64,000 nucleotides of DNA from contig JAHLKG010000003.1 of NCBI GenBank assembly GCA_025526995.1, positions 1,798,001 through 1,862,000 of the forward strand, read 5' to 3'. The notes under the pieces are model-generated. The model searched no databases, had not been told where the DNA came from, and was given only the letters and a program-made list of their open reading frames with translations. The position numbers and the translations under genes were made by a program. Numbering within the stretch: the first letter of the stretch is position 1; every line of letters begins with the position of its first letter. Below, one piece after another: positions 30,451-42,992 of the stretch. The stretch comes from Powellomyces hirtus. Lineage: Eukaryota > Chytridiomycota > Chytridiomycetes > Spizellomycetales > Powellomycetaceae.

Positions 30451-30980
30451 ACCTTCCATACAATAAACTTTTTGGCGGTCTACTGCGTCAATCTTTGCAC
30501 CTTGGCTGCCGACACTTCCGCCGGAGGTAAGCGAGCTTATGCATTATTAGTTGGGATCTGTCGAGTTTGGGCTGACTTGTCGGGACCGCAGTGCCGAATC
30601 CGCGATGAAAGTCTTTCAAGCTGAATCTGGAGTCTTGCTCAATGTCCGTGCCTTTGACGCAACCGAAAGGTGTGTGCGTCAAGGTCATTCCTACAAAGTG
30701 GGGCACGAATGATGGGGAGTGACGATGATGAACGGTTAGAGATCAAGACTCCATGTCTGTGCCGTTGACGCAACCGAAAGGTGTGTGCGTCAAGGTCATT
30801 CCTAGAAAGTGTGGGACATATGATGGGGAGTGACGTTGATGAACGGCCAAAGACTTATGGACTTGGCGCTGTTATGGGTCAGAGAGATAGAGATGCTGAA
30901 GGGTTGATTCTGAAAGCCAAAGGGCCTAATAGTCAGCGGTCACTGACAGCTCTGCGTAAAACGACCTACGTTTCTGCAAC
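30451..30980. other. Spacer between tRNA and ATG11, with a 111-bp duplication
   Basis: Apart from the hairpin duplication at 30642-30846 I see no gene. Short open frames here look like chance. The upstream region of ATG11 must lie at its right end. Confidence 0.5.
30642..30846. repeat. Direct duplication (period 111) with hairpin
   Basis: Two ~93-base copies (30642 and 30753 onward) differ at a handful of bases. Each holds an inverted repeat with arms TTGACGCA and TGCGTCAA (30654-30682 in the first copy) around a 13-base loop. Function unknown. Confidence 0.8.
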
Positions 30981-33900
30981 ATGTTGATCTGTCTATATAA
31001 TCTTTCGTCTACCATATTCGTTGCGTCTTCAATTAGTCTTGACAATGTCCGGGAAGAAATCTACTCCCTCTCATCCATACCCCCGCACGCGCAAATACTG
31101 CTACTTGGAGGGGCGACTGGCGGTGTACAGGTCAAGGAGGCAAACATTGCTGAGATACTAAAGGTTAGCGTCCCGGTGCTGCACATAGCTGGGAGGGATG
31201 AAGGAAGACACTGAATTCGTGGTACTTTTTTGTCAGGAAGAATCAGTCCTGTTTGTATATAATCGCCTCTTACTGGTAGACACGCCGGATGGAGCAGCCA
31301 TGATGCCAGTCACTCCTGACATTGAGCCGCCGGTACCACAAAAAGGTGCGCTTGGAAAATGCGTCATCATTTATGGCAAGAGAGTGACCTTGATGCATCG
31401 CAGTACTGGTGGACGTACATGTCTCAAGTTCGGCTGCATTGCCTGAGCGCTGCGATGCTTACGCGGCTGCCTTCCGCTCGCACATAGCGTACAGTCAGGT
31501 GAGTTCTGCTTCAGGCCACCTCTCCGCATCCATGCGCGGATCTAACGACATCGATCAGGCCACATCGAGGACTGCTTCATACCACGCGATAATCAGCGAT
31601 CGCTCGTATCATGGTATAGCAGTGTCATTCTTGGAAATGTAAATTTTCTCATTAACTCACGGCAGCTTTCCAGAGCAACAAGGGCAAGCCGAAGCCTTGA
31701 ATGTTGCTCTCACCAACCTCAAAGGTCATAGCAGGTCCGTGGTCCTTGGTCCTGCGTGAGTGCTAGGGGCACGGGCATTGGCTGACAAGATCACGTTGCT
31801 GGCTTTTCTAGGGCCATCTGCGAAGCTTTTGACAACTTTTATCAGCATGCTCAAAAAGAAATGGCACAACACGCAGTCCGGATTCAGAGGTTTGGCAGAT
31901 GACGTCTCGGCATGCATCAAAGTGAGAATTGCTGAGCTGCCTTCTTTAGTTTTCCAACAGACATGCAAGCACTACATAGGCTACCCATTCATGCAGCCAT
32001 TGTAGATGGAGACAAATACCTGTCTGACTACGTTCCAGAGGACAAACTGATCACTTGGGCTGAAAACTGTCGGATTGCTCATGGTGAGATTGCTCGCACC
32101 ATGGAGGTTGCAATTGCAGCAAAGAACCTTGTGCTGCCAGTGGCCTCTGATAATTGGCATCCGTTTGCAGACAACCTGGCAGAGAGGGTGGTGACTGCTG
32201 CTGAAGCCATCAAGTCCATTCGCGCTGGCACTGAGTTTGAGGATGCCGCGTCTCTCGATGTGGAGTAAGTTTTCATCTGTTCTCATTAACGCTGCGGACG
32301 CGCACCGGTGCTGATCATTTCCCCAGCTTCAAGCAGCTTGAAAGCCACTTGACAGAGGTCCGCAGTGCTCGCCAGCGCCTTGACGCAAAGCATCAGCGAC
32401 TTGAAAGAGGTTAGCTCTTTGACTGTTTGTGTTTCGAGACCGCGCATATTTACTTTGGTAGCAGATCTGGTGAAAGTTGAGGAAATCCTCGCGGATGCAC
32501 GTTCCACATCGTCGATAACCAATGAAAAGTTTGGCTCCCTGAGTCACCTTTTACAAATTCATCGCGAGGAGTACCTCACCAGTATGTTGCAAATCGAACT
32601 CATTGACATGTGTAACTTGACATTAAAACTTTTCCCAAGACGTTACCGAATCCGATGCGACAATACGAAGGCTAACAACTGTGATCGTCAACTCAAAGGT
32701 TCGATATGGTTGGCTTTTTGGGGAAATAGACCATGACCTGATGTCTCTGTTATCTAGGCCCATCTGTCACAGGAAATACTGCGCCGGTTGCAGTCGATTT
32801 CGCTGATACAGTCACAAATCGCTGCGATCACGCCCACGCTTAACGAATTGAGCAACGTGCTCAATGCTCATACCCAGGCTTTTGCGCAGCTGCTACATGT
32901 CCATCGAATGCCAGCAGCCTGGGGAGCAACCCTGGTTGAGATTGTGCGACGCCGGGAATTTGTGCGGGTATGTTTCATATTCGGAAACACACTCTGCATG
33001 AGTTTCGATTCTCAAGCATACTGCTTCTGCTAGGTGTTCATCAGCAAAGCCAAAGACATGGCGGAGGTGTTGGGGCGATATCGCAGTCAAGAAGAAAAGC
33101 GACGAGAAACGTTCAAGATCGAGATCGCACGCTATCTGCCTTCGGATTTGATACAAGGCCTTGACGACAAGCTGCCATATTGCGAAGTGTCTTTGTCGAA
33201 CACCACGGGCACCTTGCCGGACATTTCGCGCCAGGACGTAAATGGTTGATATACACTTTGTGTTTCGAGCCAGCTCATAGAAGTTATACTAAAGTTGATG
33301 TTTGATGCTGTTAGAGTTCGAAAAACTGATCACAAGCATACATTCCACAATGCTGGACAATGAGCCGGGTGGCGCGGCTGCTAGTCAAACGCACTCAAAC
33401 CATAGTATATCAAAACTGATAGCGACGATCGTAAAAATGTTGAGTCAAGTGGATGCTACGCCAGCAGATTTTGAGCGGATCTTGATAAAGTCAGGTAAAG
33501 CGCAGTGGCTCCCGGGACATCCTTTTCTCAAGCCCCATCTGACACTGCTTCAGGCTTCTCAGAAAGAATGACGCGGTTGGAGGATGAAAATGCGAGATTG
33601 CGCGTGATGGCTGGCGTTCGAACTCCGGGTAAGTGTGTTTTTGAATGGCGTCCATGTCTCAGAAAGCTCATTGTTTCAAATCTCCACCCAGATGATCAGT
33701 CGTCCAGGACAATGCACATCAGCAGAAGCCCATCATCGGGTCAATCGGACGCATTCAGCACTCATCAAGAGATTGTCTCACTCCGCAATCGTCTGCTGGA
33801 ATCTGAAGCGCGCTGCGCGGGACTCGAACGACGAAATCAAGAAAACGAAACGCTGGTTCTGCAAGTTTCTGAATTGGAGCGGCAATTGCGAACGGAACGA

Positions 33901-36166
33901 GAAAAGTCTGCCGAGCTGGAATCTGCGCTGCAGTTCGCCATGGACGAAAGGGAGCACGTGGATGAGGATTTGGCAGATGCTCAGGCGCGAACCTTGGAAG
34001 CTGAACAGAAACAAAATGCACTGCAAGCGGATTTGAGCAAGGTTGGATGGTGATGCCTATGGCATATGATCAGGATCGACTGCGAAGTACTGACAGCTAT
34101 CATATCACGTAAGGCTCAGTTGTTTTATGATGAGGTGCAAAAGGTTTTGTTCGAATGCACGCTTGCTCTCCGTGATGAGACAAAAGAACCACCGTCTCCA
34201 ACTATCACATCAGGGGTTCGACCAGACCACATACGGAAAACCTTGCGAGTCTTACAGGACGATATTCTGGTTCAAGCCGCGGAGCTAGTAAGCTGTCGAG
34301 ATATGCTCCGGGAAGAAGACGAGCATGCCAATACTGAGGTAAGGTGATAAACGTACTTTTGAAGCAGGATATTACTTTTCGCTAACTCTGACCTGGTTTT
34401 TAGTCGATCGATATGGAAATTGTGACTCTGGCGGCGGAAGTGACTGAGCTTCGCGCCGACCTGCAAAGATCAGAAGCAGAGGTTCATCACTTTCGCGAGC
34501 AGCTTACTGAGTCAGAAGCGCGGGAGGCGATTGTGGAAGCAGAGCTGCACTCTGTCAAAGCGCTACTCAAAAGGGCGGAAGAAGATCTTGCTGGGGTGCG
34601 GCAGAAACTCGTGGATCGAACGGGTGAACTCGATGCCCTACGAGAGCAGAGCGAAAAACAGGTGGAGAATGTGCGACAGGGCGTTGAGGCGCGTGTGAAG
34701 GACCTTGAAGAAACCGTGAAAAACGTCACGGCGGAGAGTGATTCTGATCGCCAGGCACTTGCCAATTTACGAAATGACCTCGTCAGTGATGAGACATCAT
34801 CTTCAGAAGTGACAGAAGTTCAGTCAATCCAAGAGATCTTGAAACAACTACAAATGGTTTGGAACACCCGAATGGAAGATACCCGCACGAAAATCCAACA
34901 TCTGGAAGAAAAAGAAAACAACCTGACGGCCCGGGTGGAAGATCTCCAGCGCACAATAGGGCAGCTACAAAATAAGGTTGCCGCAGAACACCAAGTTTTG
35001 GAACAAGACATAAAAAGCCGCTCGATACCAGGGCCGGAAGTCATCGTTGACCTCGAACGCCAACTCGAAGTCGCTCGGGCCGCCCTGTCAGCCTTACAGA
35101 TTGGCAACGATAAAAGCAATGACGAATTGACCCAACACCGCGAAAGCACCGCCACGTTGTTGGCTTCCGGCAAATCGCAAGCCAGAATCTGGCTTGAAAT
35201 CGTACGACTGCTCTCCACCCAAGTGAATGCTCTCGCCACCCATGCTTCCGCCGTTTGCAACAAAATTTGCAAAGAAGACACCGTCAGGGCCTTGCTGGGG
35301 GACGCAAAAGCGTTTGAAACGTTTGAAATGGACTGGGATACGTACTCCAAGGTGCAGGAGGATGCCGGTGACCTACCCACTTGGATGACGGACATGGAAC
35401 GCCTGGTGGAGACAACTAAGCATGCCATAATGCCAATCGTGGACAAGGTGAGCGTAGAGCCCGTCACAGAGGCTGTGATTGCTCGGTGGAAGGACGTCGC
35501 CGAAGCGGAGCTCCCGGAAATAAGAGGTATGTGATAATACCACATTGTTTCTTTCATATTTATCAAGACCGGTGCTAAGTTCGTGGCTGTCTCTCCGCAG
35601 AGCTATATCATAGATCTCGGAGAGCGGAATTGAACAAAATCACGTTCCGCAAGTAAGTTTCCCTCCAAATTTGCGACATGTTGTACGCCAGCCTATGCCC
35701 TTGATACTAAACAATCATCATTATCGTATTTGACCCTAGCTTCAAAGTCAACGATCTAGCACTGTTTCTCCCAACGCGTAATCCCAAAGGTGAGGAGCAT
35801 CTCCATTTTATGACTCTTTTGAGAAAACCTGGCGTGCACTGAACTGTGGTCTGGACACTCGTCTACCAGCGTGGGCAGCATTCAACGTCAACGCACCACA
35901 TTTCTTTCTCTCACCTGAATCCGGGAAGCTTTACGCAGACCGAATGAAGTACGTCAACGCACAATTACACTCACCTCATCCATCGCTTCCGTGCAACTCA
36001 TCACGCTTACATTCTTCTCTCTCCATCCAGAGACCGCGGGTACTTCCTCGCGCACATCACCGGAATCCAGGACCACGCTGTCAATCCACGCGACCCGGCC
36101 AGCAACCCATTTGGCCTCGCCACCAGCACCCGCTTCCGACTATGTCTTGTGACTGCGTGGGAGTGA
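30981..36166 (+). CDS. ATG11: Autophagy scaffold ATG11 / RB1CC1-like protein
   Basis: Scaffold of the autophagy-initiation complex that binds Atg1 and cargo receptors. More than ten exons. The N-terminus has a ubiquitin-like part (I-P-P-H-A-Q-I-L-L-L-G-G) and a F-V-Y-N-R-L-L strand; then Q-A-L-N-V-A-L-T-N-L and a helical region; a long coiled coil about 33560-35500 (heptads rich in Glu, Lys, Leu); and a C-terminal ATG11 domain with D-L-A-L-F-L-P-T-R, W-A-A-F-N-V-N-A-P-H-F-F-L and Y-F-L-A-H-I-T-G-I, stop at 36164-36166. Early introns fit at 31164-31236, 31346-31403 and from 31499. The start at 30981 is the first ATG in frame with the ubiquitin-like part, but an upstream exon is possible. Convergent with the PPR gene. 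Confidence 0.85.
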
Positions 36167-36616
36167 CCGTCGCATTTGCCACGCGAAATGTATAAATAAC
36201 TGTCACACCTGTACATAATTTCTTGTTTGAAAAACATAACATTCTTGGTGAATTGATTGATACTTCATTACTGTCAACAGTTGAACTAATTTGAATCTCA
36301 TCACTTTTAGATACATCCCATGTACTGCTTTGTCTTTGTTCAGCATATTGTGACGACACTCATACTTTGGGGTACTATGAGTGACATGTGAACACAATTT
36401 GTTGTGTCGAATCAGTCAATGTGTTTATCATACCATGTCTTGTGTCTACTATACTGTCTATCTTCTGATCAACAAATGTTCAAAAAAGGTACAGAAGCCA
36501 CTAGTTTTTATTAAGTGCATCATAAGTGCAGACTATTGTTGTGCCTGAAAAATATACACAAAGAAACCATCCCAGTCGGTGTGCGCAACAAACACGACAT
36601 ACCCAGCAAGAACTAT
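36167..36616. other. Convergent 3' spacer, ATG11 and PPR gene
   Basis: About 450 bases, AT-rich, with several AATAAA-like and TATAAA-like motifs that could serve 3' end formation on both strands. No gene seen. Confidence 0.6.
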
Positions 36617-39058
36617 CTAAAAAGGATCAACTGCAGAGACAACCGCCGGATAATGTCTCTGCATAAACTCCCTAACCTTTTTCTCCAACGCCCGTTTCCC
36701 CGCACTCTTCAAGGGCACTATGAGGGTTCGATACGTCTTGGGAGACGGGTCGACTCCGTTGGCAACCATATCAAACAAAGCCATAACCGCATGGGCATAC
36801 TCCTCTTTCCTCCCCAAGGCTTCAATGTAGGAATTATACGCATTCTCGTTCAACTCAATTTGATGCGTCTCACATTGGCTGATAATGCGGTGTACATCCG
36901 CAGTTGAACCGTCGTGCCCTGCCGAGTCGAGGGCTTGCGCGATGGAGGCTTGGTCGATATTTCGGGTGTTCAGCATGGAATTCCAGAGCTTTTGAACAGC
37001 GGGGAAGTTCTTGGCGCGGGAGAAGGCGTGCATGACAATGTTGAGAGTTCTGGTGGCGGTATCGGATCCCGGAATGGACGCGCGCATTTTGTCGCGAACG
37101 GCCAAGCACTGTGTCACTTGACCGCGGCGAGCGTAGCCATTCATCATGGCGTGAAATTCATGAATCTGCAACACGAAGTTGCCGGTGGCTGCGTCCTTGC
37201 ATGCAGTGTTGAAGATCTGTTCCGCATCTTCCATCGTGGGCGAAAGCTTGCAACTTGCATCGATCATCATGAACCAAGTGCGCGAATCTGGCCACACGTT
37301 TGCGGCCTTCATTCCCTCAAAAATGCAGTGCATTGCATCCATATCACGAGCAACGTACGCTGCTTTGAGTAGGATGTTGAAAACAACCCGATTCGGTTTG
37401 TGCTGCGCTGTGGAGGCAAGTAGCTTCTCAAACACGCTGACGGTGTTGTCAACGCCGCCGGCGGTTGCATACGCGTCCATGAGCGCCACGTAGTTGTGCA
37501 CGTCCGGTACCAAGCCGCGTGCTTCCATGTCTCGGAAATGCTTGTGGGCGAGAAGAGGGTGGTCGCGACGACTGCGGATGAGTGCTTGATAAGTGTGCAC
37601 GTTGGGTGGGATGTTCTGGTGACCCATTTGTGAGAGCAGGTCATCGCAGTGGTCTCCCGCGGTGGCGGGTGCGAGCTCAACATACGTGTCCATCATGGTA
37701 GTGTATGTCATGGTGTCGGGGACGATTCCAAAGCCTTTCATTTGGGAGAAAGAATTGCGTGCGCCTTCCAAATCGCCTGCGCCGCGGTGGATTTTGATCA
37801 TCAGTGTGCATAAGGTTGCGTCCGGTTTCATGCGGAGATCGGATGTCATGGACCGGAAAAGTAGTTTGGCGCGTGGAAGATCGCCGGTGCGAGCGTATGT
37901 GGAGATCAAGTGGGTGAACGATGTCACATCCAGTTTTCGTCCGGCTTGTAGAAACGCGGTCGAGATCTTCTCCAATTCATCGGTCATCCCCTTGCGTTCC
38001 ATATCATGCAAGAGGCGATTGAAGGCTTTCACGTCCGTCAGGCAGCCAAGTTCGATTACAGTCTCCACTATGGACATGTTTTGGCGTATACCTTTCGCCA
38101 ACAGTTCAACAATGGACATTTGGAATCCGGACGTCCACCAGAGCTTTCTTCCTCCATTTTTCCGCTTCTGTGAAACGTAATCTTGAAGTCGAGTGACATC
38201 CTTAATAGCTATCGAAATCAGTATTGCCGTTTCGTAGGCGGATTGGCGGTCAAATTTAGACCGATAATTCCGTTCCACAGCAGCAATATATCCCGGCAGG
38301 ACAGAGCTTGCGTTTGCGAAATCCTGCTTACCAATCATCGCTTGGATGACCGTCTCGTAGGCCTCATAAGGGCGGTACCGGATTGCGTCAACCTGACTCT
38401 GTTGCAGTACTTTGTTCGCAGAGTCCGGTTTCCCAGCTTGGAGATACACGATGGACATGAGCACGTATGGTCTCACTTCGAGGGTTTGTGCACTCTGCGC
38501 CGCGATGTTCCTCGATTGCTCCAAAAGTAATTCCATGATTTGGACATTGCTCACGCTCGCATTCATGGCAGTTTCCATCAACCACTCCAGCAAGTCGTGC
38601 GTGATTTGCTGGTCGGCTTCCAGGTTTTTCACATACATGTCGATCCAGTCCACATCCTGACATCTTGATTGGAGTAAGCGCGCAAGAAGTTGGTACGCGA
38701 CTGGGCCAAGTGGTTGACCGGCTTCGCGAAGCCGAGATGGAAAGTTGAGCAGCTGGTCGACGGTGACATCCGAGGCTGACTGGCATAATCTTCTTAGCAG
38801 ATGGTTTACACGAGTTGGAGTGAGTTTGTCTAACTGTGCAGTTGGCCAGATGGGAGCAGTGAAATTGGATTGTTCCGGAATCTGGCGCAGCCCACGTAGA
38901 TTCGTCGACATTTCATGGTGGGCTTGATTTCGGGAGTGGCCCAACCGCGAGGGAAACGCCAAGGCAGCACTGCCGGTGAATCTGAGCCCAGGAACATGAG
39001 TCAAGCATGTCCATGCGCTTTTGATGATGGGCGTCCTGTAGCGATAGCCAATGAGCAT
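36617..39058 (-). CDS. Mitochondrial pentatricopeptide repeat (PPR) protein
   Basis: A single-exon gene of 813 codons. The N-terminus is basic with Ser and Arg and no acids for about 45 residues, as in a mitochondrial import signal. The middle and C-terminal part hold repeated ~35-residue helical pairs of PPR type, for example V-T-S-F-T-H-L-I-S-T-Y, A-T-L-C-T-L-M-I-K-I-H, M-T-Y-T-T-M-M-D-T-Y and V-H-N-Y-V-A-L-M-D-A-Y, about ten in all. Fungal PPR proteins of this kind bind organelle RNA and act in processing, stability or translation. The specific target cannot be told. Start chosen at the first ATG because it provides the targeting signal. A CACGTG box lies at 39190-39195, about 130 bases upstream. 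Confidence 0.85.
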   Translation of the reverse strand: MLIGYRYRTPIIKSAWTCLTHVPGLRFTGSAALAFPSRLGHSRNQAHHEMSTNLRGLRQIPEQSNFTAPIWPTAQLDKLTPTRVNHLLRRLCQSASDVTVDQLLNFPSRLREAGQPLGPVAYQLLARLLQSRCQDVDWIDMYVKNLEADQQITHDLLEWLMETAMNASVSNVQIMELLLEQSRNIAAQSAQTLEVRPYVLMSIVYLQAGKPDSANKVLQQSQVDAIRYRPYEAYETVIQAMIGKQDFANASSVLPGYIAAVERNYRSKFDRQSAYETAILISIAIKDVTRLQDYVSQKRKNGGRKLWWTSGFQMSIVELLAKGIRQNMSIVETVIELGCLTDVKAFNRLLHDMERKGMTDELEKISTAFLQAGRKLDVTSFTHLISTYARTGDLPRAKLLFRSMTSDLRMKPDATLCTLMIKIHRGAGDLEGARNSFSQMKGFGIVPDTMTYTTMMDTYVELAPATAGDHCDDLLSQMGHQNIPPNVHTYQALIRSRRDHPLLAHKHFRDMEARGLVPDVHNYVALMDAYATAGGVDNTVSVFEKLLASTAQHKPNRVVFNILLKAAYVARDMDAMHCIFEGMKAANVWPDSRTWFMMIDASCKLSPTMEDAEQIFNTACKDAATGNFVLQIHEFHAMMNGYARRGQVTQCLAVRDKMRASIPGSDTATRTLNIVMHAFSRAKNFPAVQKLWNSMLNTRNIDQASIAQALDSAGHDGSTADVHRIISQCETHQIELNENAYNSYIEALGRKEEYAHAVMALFDMVANGVDPSPKTYRTLIVPLKSAGKRALEKKVREFMQRHYPAVVSAVDPF

Positions 39059-39867
39059 CTATCATTAGGCAATTAACGTCGCATGGGGGAGGGCCGTGTT
39101 GTGCTGTGCAAAGGTGCTGTCAGTTTTTCGGATTGACAGGGGAGGCGAAGTTTGGCACACTTTTGTGTCGATTGAAGGAGGTGCCAAGTCACGTGCGCAT
39201 GCGACTTGTGCGATCGGGGACTGACGTCACATGGCAGAGTTGGTAGTACGAAGTCACACGGCTAAGGGACGCGACAGCAAAAATAAACGAAAGACACTTT
39301 GGTAAAGTGACCGAGCCAGCGGTTGCAATTTGGGGAAAGCGTCAGAAGTGTGAAAGGAAAGGTGTGAAAAGTCTTCCCGGATTCGCGGACGGGCGCCGCT
39401 TTTTTTTTTGTTTTCCCTGTCGTTTCAGGTTTCACACAACCGAGTCTCTTCAACATCATAGTCGCACACCTTCTGGCGCCCAAACCCGCTATGCCTCACA
39501 ACAACAAACTTACTCGCTCTCCCCCCCAGGCAGCTTGGCGTCTCTTGTCAGCAACTCACCCAACCCCCCCAGCCAGACAAACCACACGCCGCGCCCGCAA
39601 CGAAGGTAAGCCGCCCTCCCACTTTGCATCACCCCTTGCTCGTCTCCTTGCTTCGCTTCCGGGCGGGCTTGATAACCTCTTTTCATATCTCAACGTTTTT
39701 TGTTTGTCTTGTCTCTTTCTTGCTTCCTTCCCCTTTGGGCGGCTGTTCCTCCTTCATAATACTACCCCTCCCTTTTCTCGCTACAACAGGTACTTTTGGT
39801 TGCTATCAGAACAAACCCCCACGCACCCCCCCCCCCCCCCACCCTGCCGCAACACAACCCCCTCCTC
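39059..39867. other. Divergent upstream region with a probable 5' UTR intron
   Basis: Shared upstream space of the PPR gene (-) and the SH3 gene (+). From 39491 there is a short open exon-like segment followed by GTAAGC at 39605 and ACAG at about 39789, a likely 5' UTR intron of the SH3 gene. Poly-C and poly-T runs are present. Confidence 0.45.
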
Positions 39868-41669
39868 ATGCCCCTGCCCTCCTCGACACCGTTACTTGGA
39901 AGAATAGCAGTCGCATTCACAGCAACAACAGCAACTGCTTTGCTCCACTTTGCCGTCGCCATCCCAGTAACGACAGCAGCACCCTTTGGCATTGTCGACC
40001 ATTCAGCCAATTCTGCCTCGTTTGCCTGTCTCGGCAGTATCGAAGGTGGTGAGCGCGCTTGGTTCCTGCAGCGAGACCGGATAGTCACAGTTTGGTGGAA
40101 CAGGACCAAAGAACAGGGCGCCTTGAATCTGCTGGTGGGTTTTCGTCTTTGGGCCGCGGCTGGAAAAGAGGAGAGGGAACTCCCAAGCAGTGTTGGAAGA
40201 GGGTTGTTAACGACACTATTGCGAACTTGTAGGGACCTAATATTACTTATCCTTTGAACGAAAAATCTACCGGCTTCAGTTCTATTTACAACTTTGTGGT
40301 CCCAAATACCACCGTTCTCGAGTACGTTGGGCCGTACGACTTGAGCTCCACCCTAACTCCCTCGGTTCTTCTCCTCCCATCCGCTTCCTCCAACTACCGC
40401 ATCCAGCTCGTCCCCAACATCAGCGCGTGCCACGCCGGTGACAGCGTCGACAACCAAGACCGCCTTCCTTCCTTCGTAGCTCCTCTCCTCGGTGGACTCG
40501 GCGGACTCGTCCTGCTTATGTTTGCAATGTTCTTGTGGAAACGATATCAACGTTCTGCGCGTACCCGCCGAAAGGGGAAAGCGGCCAGCGAATTGGACCT
40601 GTACCATAATGGCGAGCACATGGAAGATGGAGTCCCCATGCAGGAAAACAAACATAAATCGGTCCACGATTGGATGGCTAAAGCCGTTCGGAAGGCTTCC
40701 TTTAAAGATGCAAACTCGGATCATGCCTCGACACATTTCTCCAACGAGAGCACCAAATCAGTCAACTCCGATGGCCCCTTGCTGGGCAAACCAGACCGAG
40801 ACTCGATAGAAAACGGGCACGTCAACGGGACTACGCCTTTGTACGCAGCCAACGGAGTCTCTTCCGCAGCCCTCGCGATCCCAATCCCCAAAAACTCGGC
40901 TGCACCCGCTGCCGGACCCCTGACCTCGCCGGCCTCCCTCCCGAACGGCACCGCGGCTTCCAGTGTCCCTGCCTCGGTTGCAGCGCAATCTCTCGTTCGG
41001 AGCTACAAGGGCCCCCCGCCGCGCTTCACTGGTGGATCTTCTACCTGGACCGCCCCGACCGAGAAGGGTGTCCTCTGCCGCGCCGTGTTCTCTCACAAGC
41101 CGGACGAGTTTGATGAAATGCTGCTCAAGCGCGGGGACTATGTCGTGGTTGACCTCTTTTTCGAAGACGGATGGGCCCTTGTCCATATCATTCAGCCGTT
41201 GCAGTACAAGTTCCCTTTGAAACCCACCAACACGCAGAGCACATCCAGCAGCAGTTCATCGGGATTCACGGCCCGCTTCCGGCCAAAAAAGCACCACCAA
41301 AATCACAAAGATAGCAGCTCCAGCTCATCCACCATCTCGTCCTCCCTCCCCACAAACTTCAACCCACCATCGTCCAAAAAGGGCAAAGAAGTCGACTCGG
41401 CCTACCGCTCCACTCTCAACCTCCTCCTCCCGCCCGCGTCCACTTCCTCCACCAACGGAACACCGGAAACGGACGAGATCACCCTCCTCCACGCATCGCT
41501 CAACCAACCCCGCGACCAAACCAAATCGGGCGTCGTTCCCTGGCACTGTCTCGTCGAAATCCACCCCGATGAGATTAGAACTCTCCAGCAACACCTCGCG
41601 GAAGTCCAGCTCATGACCATGCAGCATCAGCAGATATTGCCCAACAAGTTTGCCTTTGCTTATAGATAG
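39868..41669 (+). CDS. Single-pass membrane protein with cytoplasmic SH3-like domain
   Basis: Two exons fit, 39868-40134 and 40233-41669 (intron GTGGGT..TTGTAG), giving about 567 aa. An N-terminal hydrophobic signal peptide (about residues 8-35) is followed by an ectodomain of about 130 residues with N-x-S/T sites. A transmembrane helix lies at about 169-191 (F-V-A-P-L-L-G-G-L-G-G-L-V-L-L) followed by K-R-Y-Q-R. Then comes a disordered Ser/Pro-rich linker and an SH3-like fold at about 370-420 (A-V-F-S-H-K-P-D-E-F-D-E-M, D-G-W-A-L-V-H-I), followed by Ser- and Lys-rich low complexity. The layout resembles fungal cell-surface sensor or Fus1-like SH3 proteins. Ligand and pathway are unknown. A start further upstream in the same frame would remove the clear signal peptide. 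Confidence 0.7.
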
Positions 41670-42165
41670 ATACGAATTTGCATCTGCCCCCAACCCCCAC
41701 CACTTCAACTATGTCCTCCACTCACCCCACTCTCGCACACGTGCGCGCGTACAGACTTTGACATTGACATTTCCCTTCCTGTAACGTGTTGCCCACCGCT
41801 TGCACCTCCCTCTTCGCCTGGGTCTCTGGCTTGGTGATTGTAATATTTTTTTGACTTTTCGTCAACTCTTCAGGACATTCCTTGGATCATTTCGCACCCC
41901 CCTCTTGCGTTCTTTTTTTTTTTTGGAACCGATGCTTTGCTGATTCGTTGTGCGTACCATAGAAGGAATTTGCATATCCATTATCCCTCCATGGCACACC
42001 CGCTTGTACTATATTATTTGGCAAAAATAAACAGGATCTATGTAATCTTACCGTCTCCGGTCAACCAATATATGTGCGATTAGAATGCGCTCGTACTCTA
42101 CTCTAAAGCTAGCAATATTACCATGTAGACATGAATTATCTCTATCTACAACAACTACGGCACAA
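41670..42165. other. Convergent 3' spacer
   Basis: About 500 bases between the SH3 gene and the TXNDC17-like gene. Pyrimidine runs, a poly-T tract and AATAAA at about 42026 that could be a polyadenylation signal. No gene seen. Confidence 0.6.
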
Positions 42166-42992
42166 TCACCACTGGAAGAACTTGCGCAACCCGTCCACGT
42201 TGTTGACTTCACTTTCCACGAGTCGCTTCACGGGACCACCCTACATTGCCCAAACATCCGCAATCGTTAGTCATTTCGTTTCTCCTTTACAGATCCAATA
42301 GGTCGCCATATGCATAAAACTGCGACATTGTCTTACCGTTCCCCACTCAATCAACGTCGGCACAGCTGTTGCAGCGATGCGTGGGTGGGTGCGGTAAAAG
42401 TTGGATGGGTCACGCCATCTGAGCAAAACAGAAACATACACAAAAGAAGGCACAGAATATAGACGAATACATGAATAAGCATCGCCAAAAGAGTTTGAGT
42501 TAAAGTTTATTCGGCGGGGGGTTTTTTTTCTCTTTACGTACGTGGGTCGATCGCCGACAGGTACTACCAACAGTGTCGCGGAGGGTACTTTTTGGATTTC
42601 CGCTGCGACGAGGGGGTCGGCTGCATACAGATGGATACCGCATTCAATCACTCAATCAATCAAAAACATTCAAGAGAGAGCGAAGGACCTAATACGGTCT
42701 CTCGTCGGAAACCCCGAGGTTCTTCCCTTGTCCAAACCTACAGGTCACACAGTCCGGGCACCATGATTTGCCCGTCTTTGGGTCTTCGCTGGCTGTTTGA
42801 CGGTCACGGCATTAGATGCGAGAACATAGCCCGCCATCCGGTCATGTGTCATAAGGATAAGACAATGAGTATCTCGTTTTCATCTTTCATACCGAAAAGA
42901 TAGACAAAGACGCGGCCGGATGTCTCGGCAAGTGCTCTCTCAAGCGCTGGTTCGAACTCTTGGGGAAAGGAGACTCGTTGGGTGGTGGGCAT
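42166..42992 (-). CDS. TXNDC17: Thioredoxin-like TXNDC17 (TRP14/DUF953) protein
   Basis: Cytosolic thioredoxin-fold disulfide reductase of the Clot family. Five small exons fit on the minus strand: 42893-42992, 42742-42792, 42542-42620, 42337-42418 and 42166-42240, all with GT..AG ends and matching phases, for 128 aa (human protein 123 aa). The active site W-C-P-D-C is at about residues 44-48, the family signature that differs from C-G-P-C of thioredoxin. Later parts are V-G-D-R-P-T-W-R-D-P, the cis-Pro segment T-A-V-P-T-L-I-E-W-G-T and the end V-E-S-E-V-N. Start at 42992, about 260 bases from the end of eIF3g on the same strand. Confidence 0.9.
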
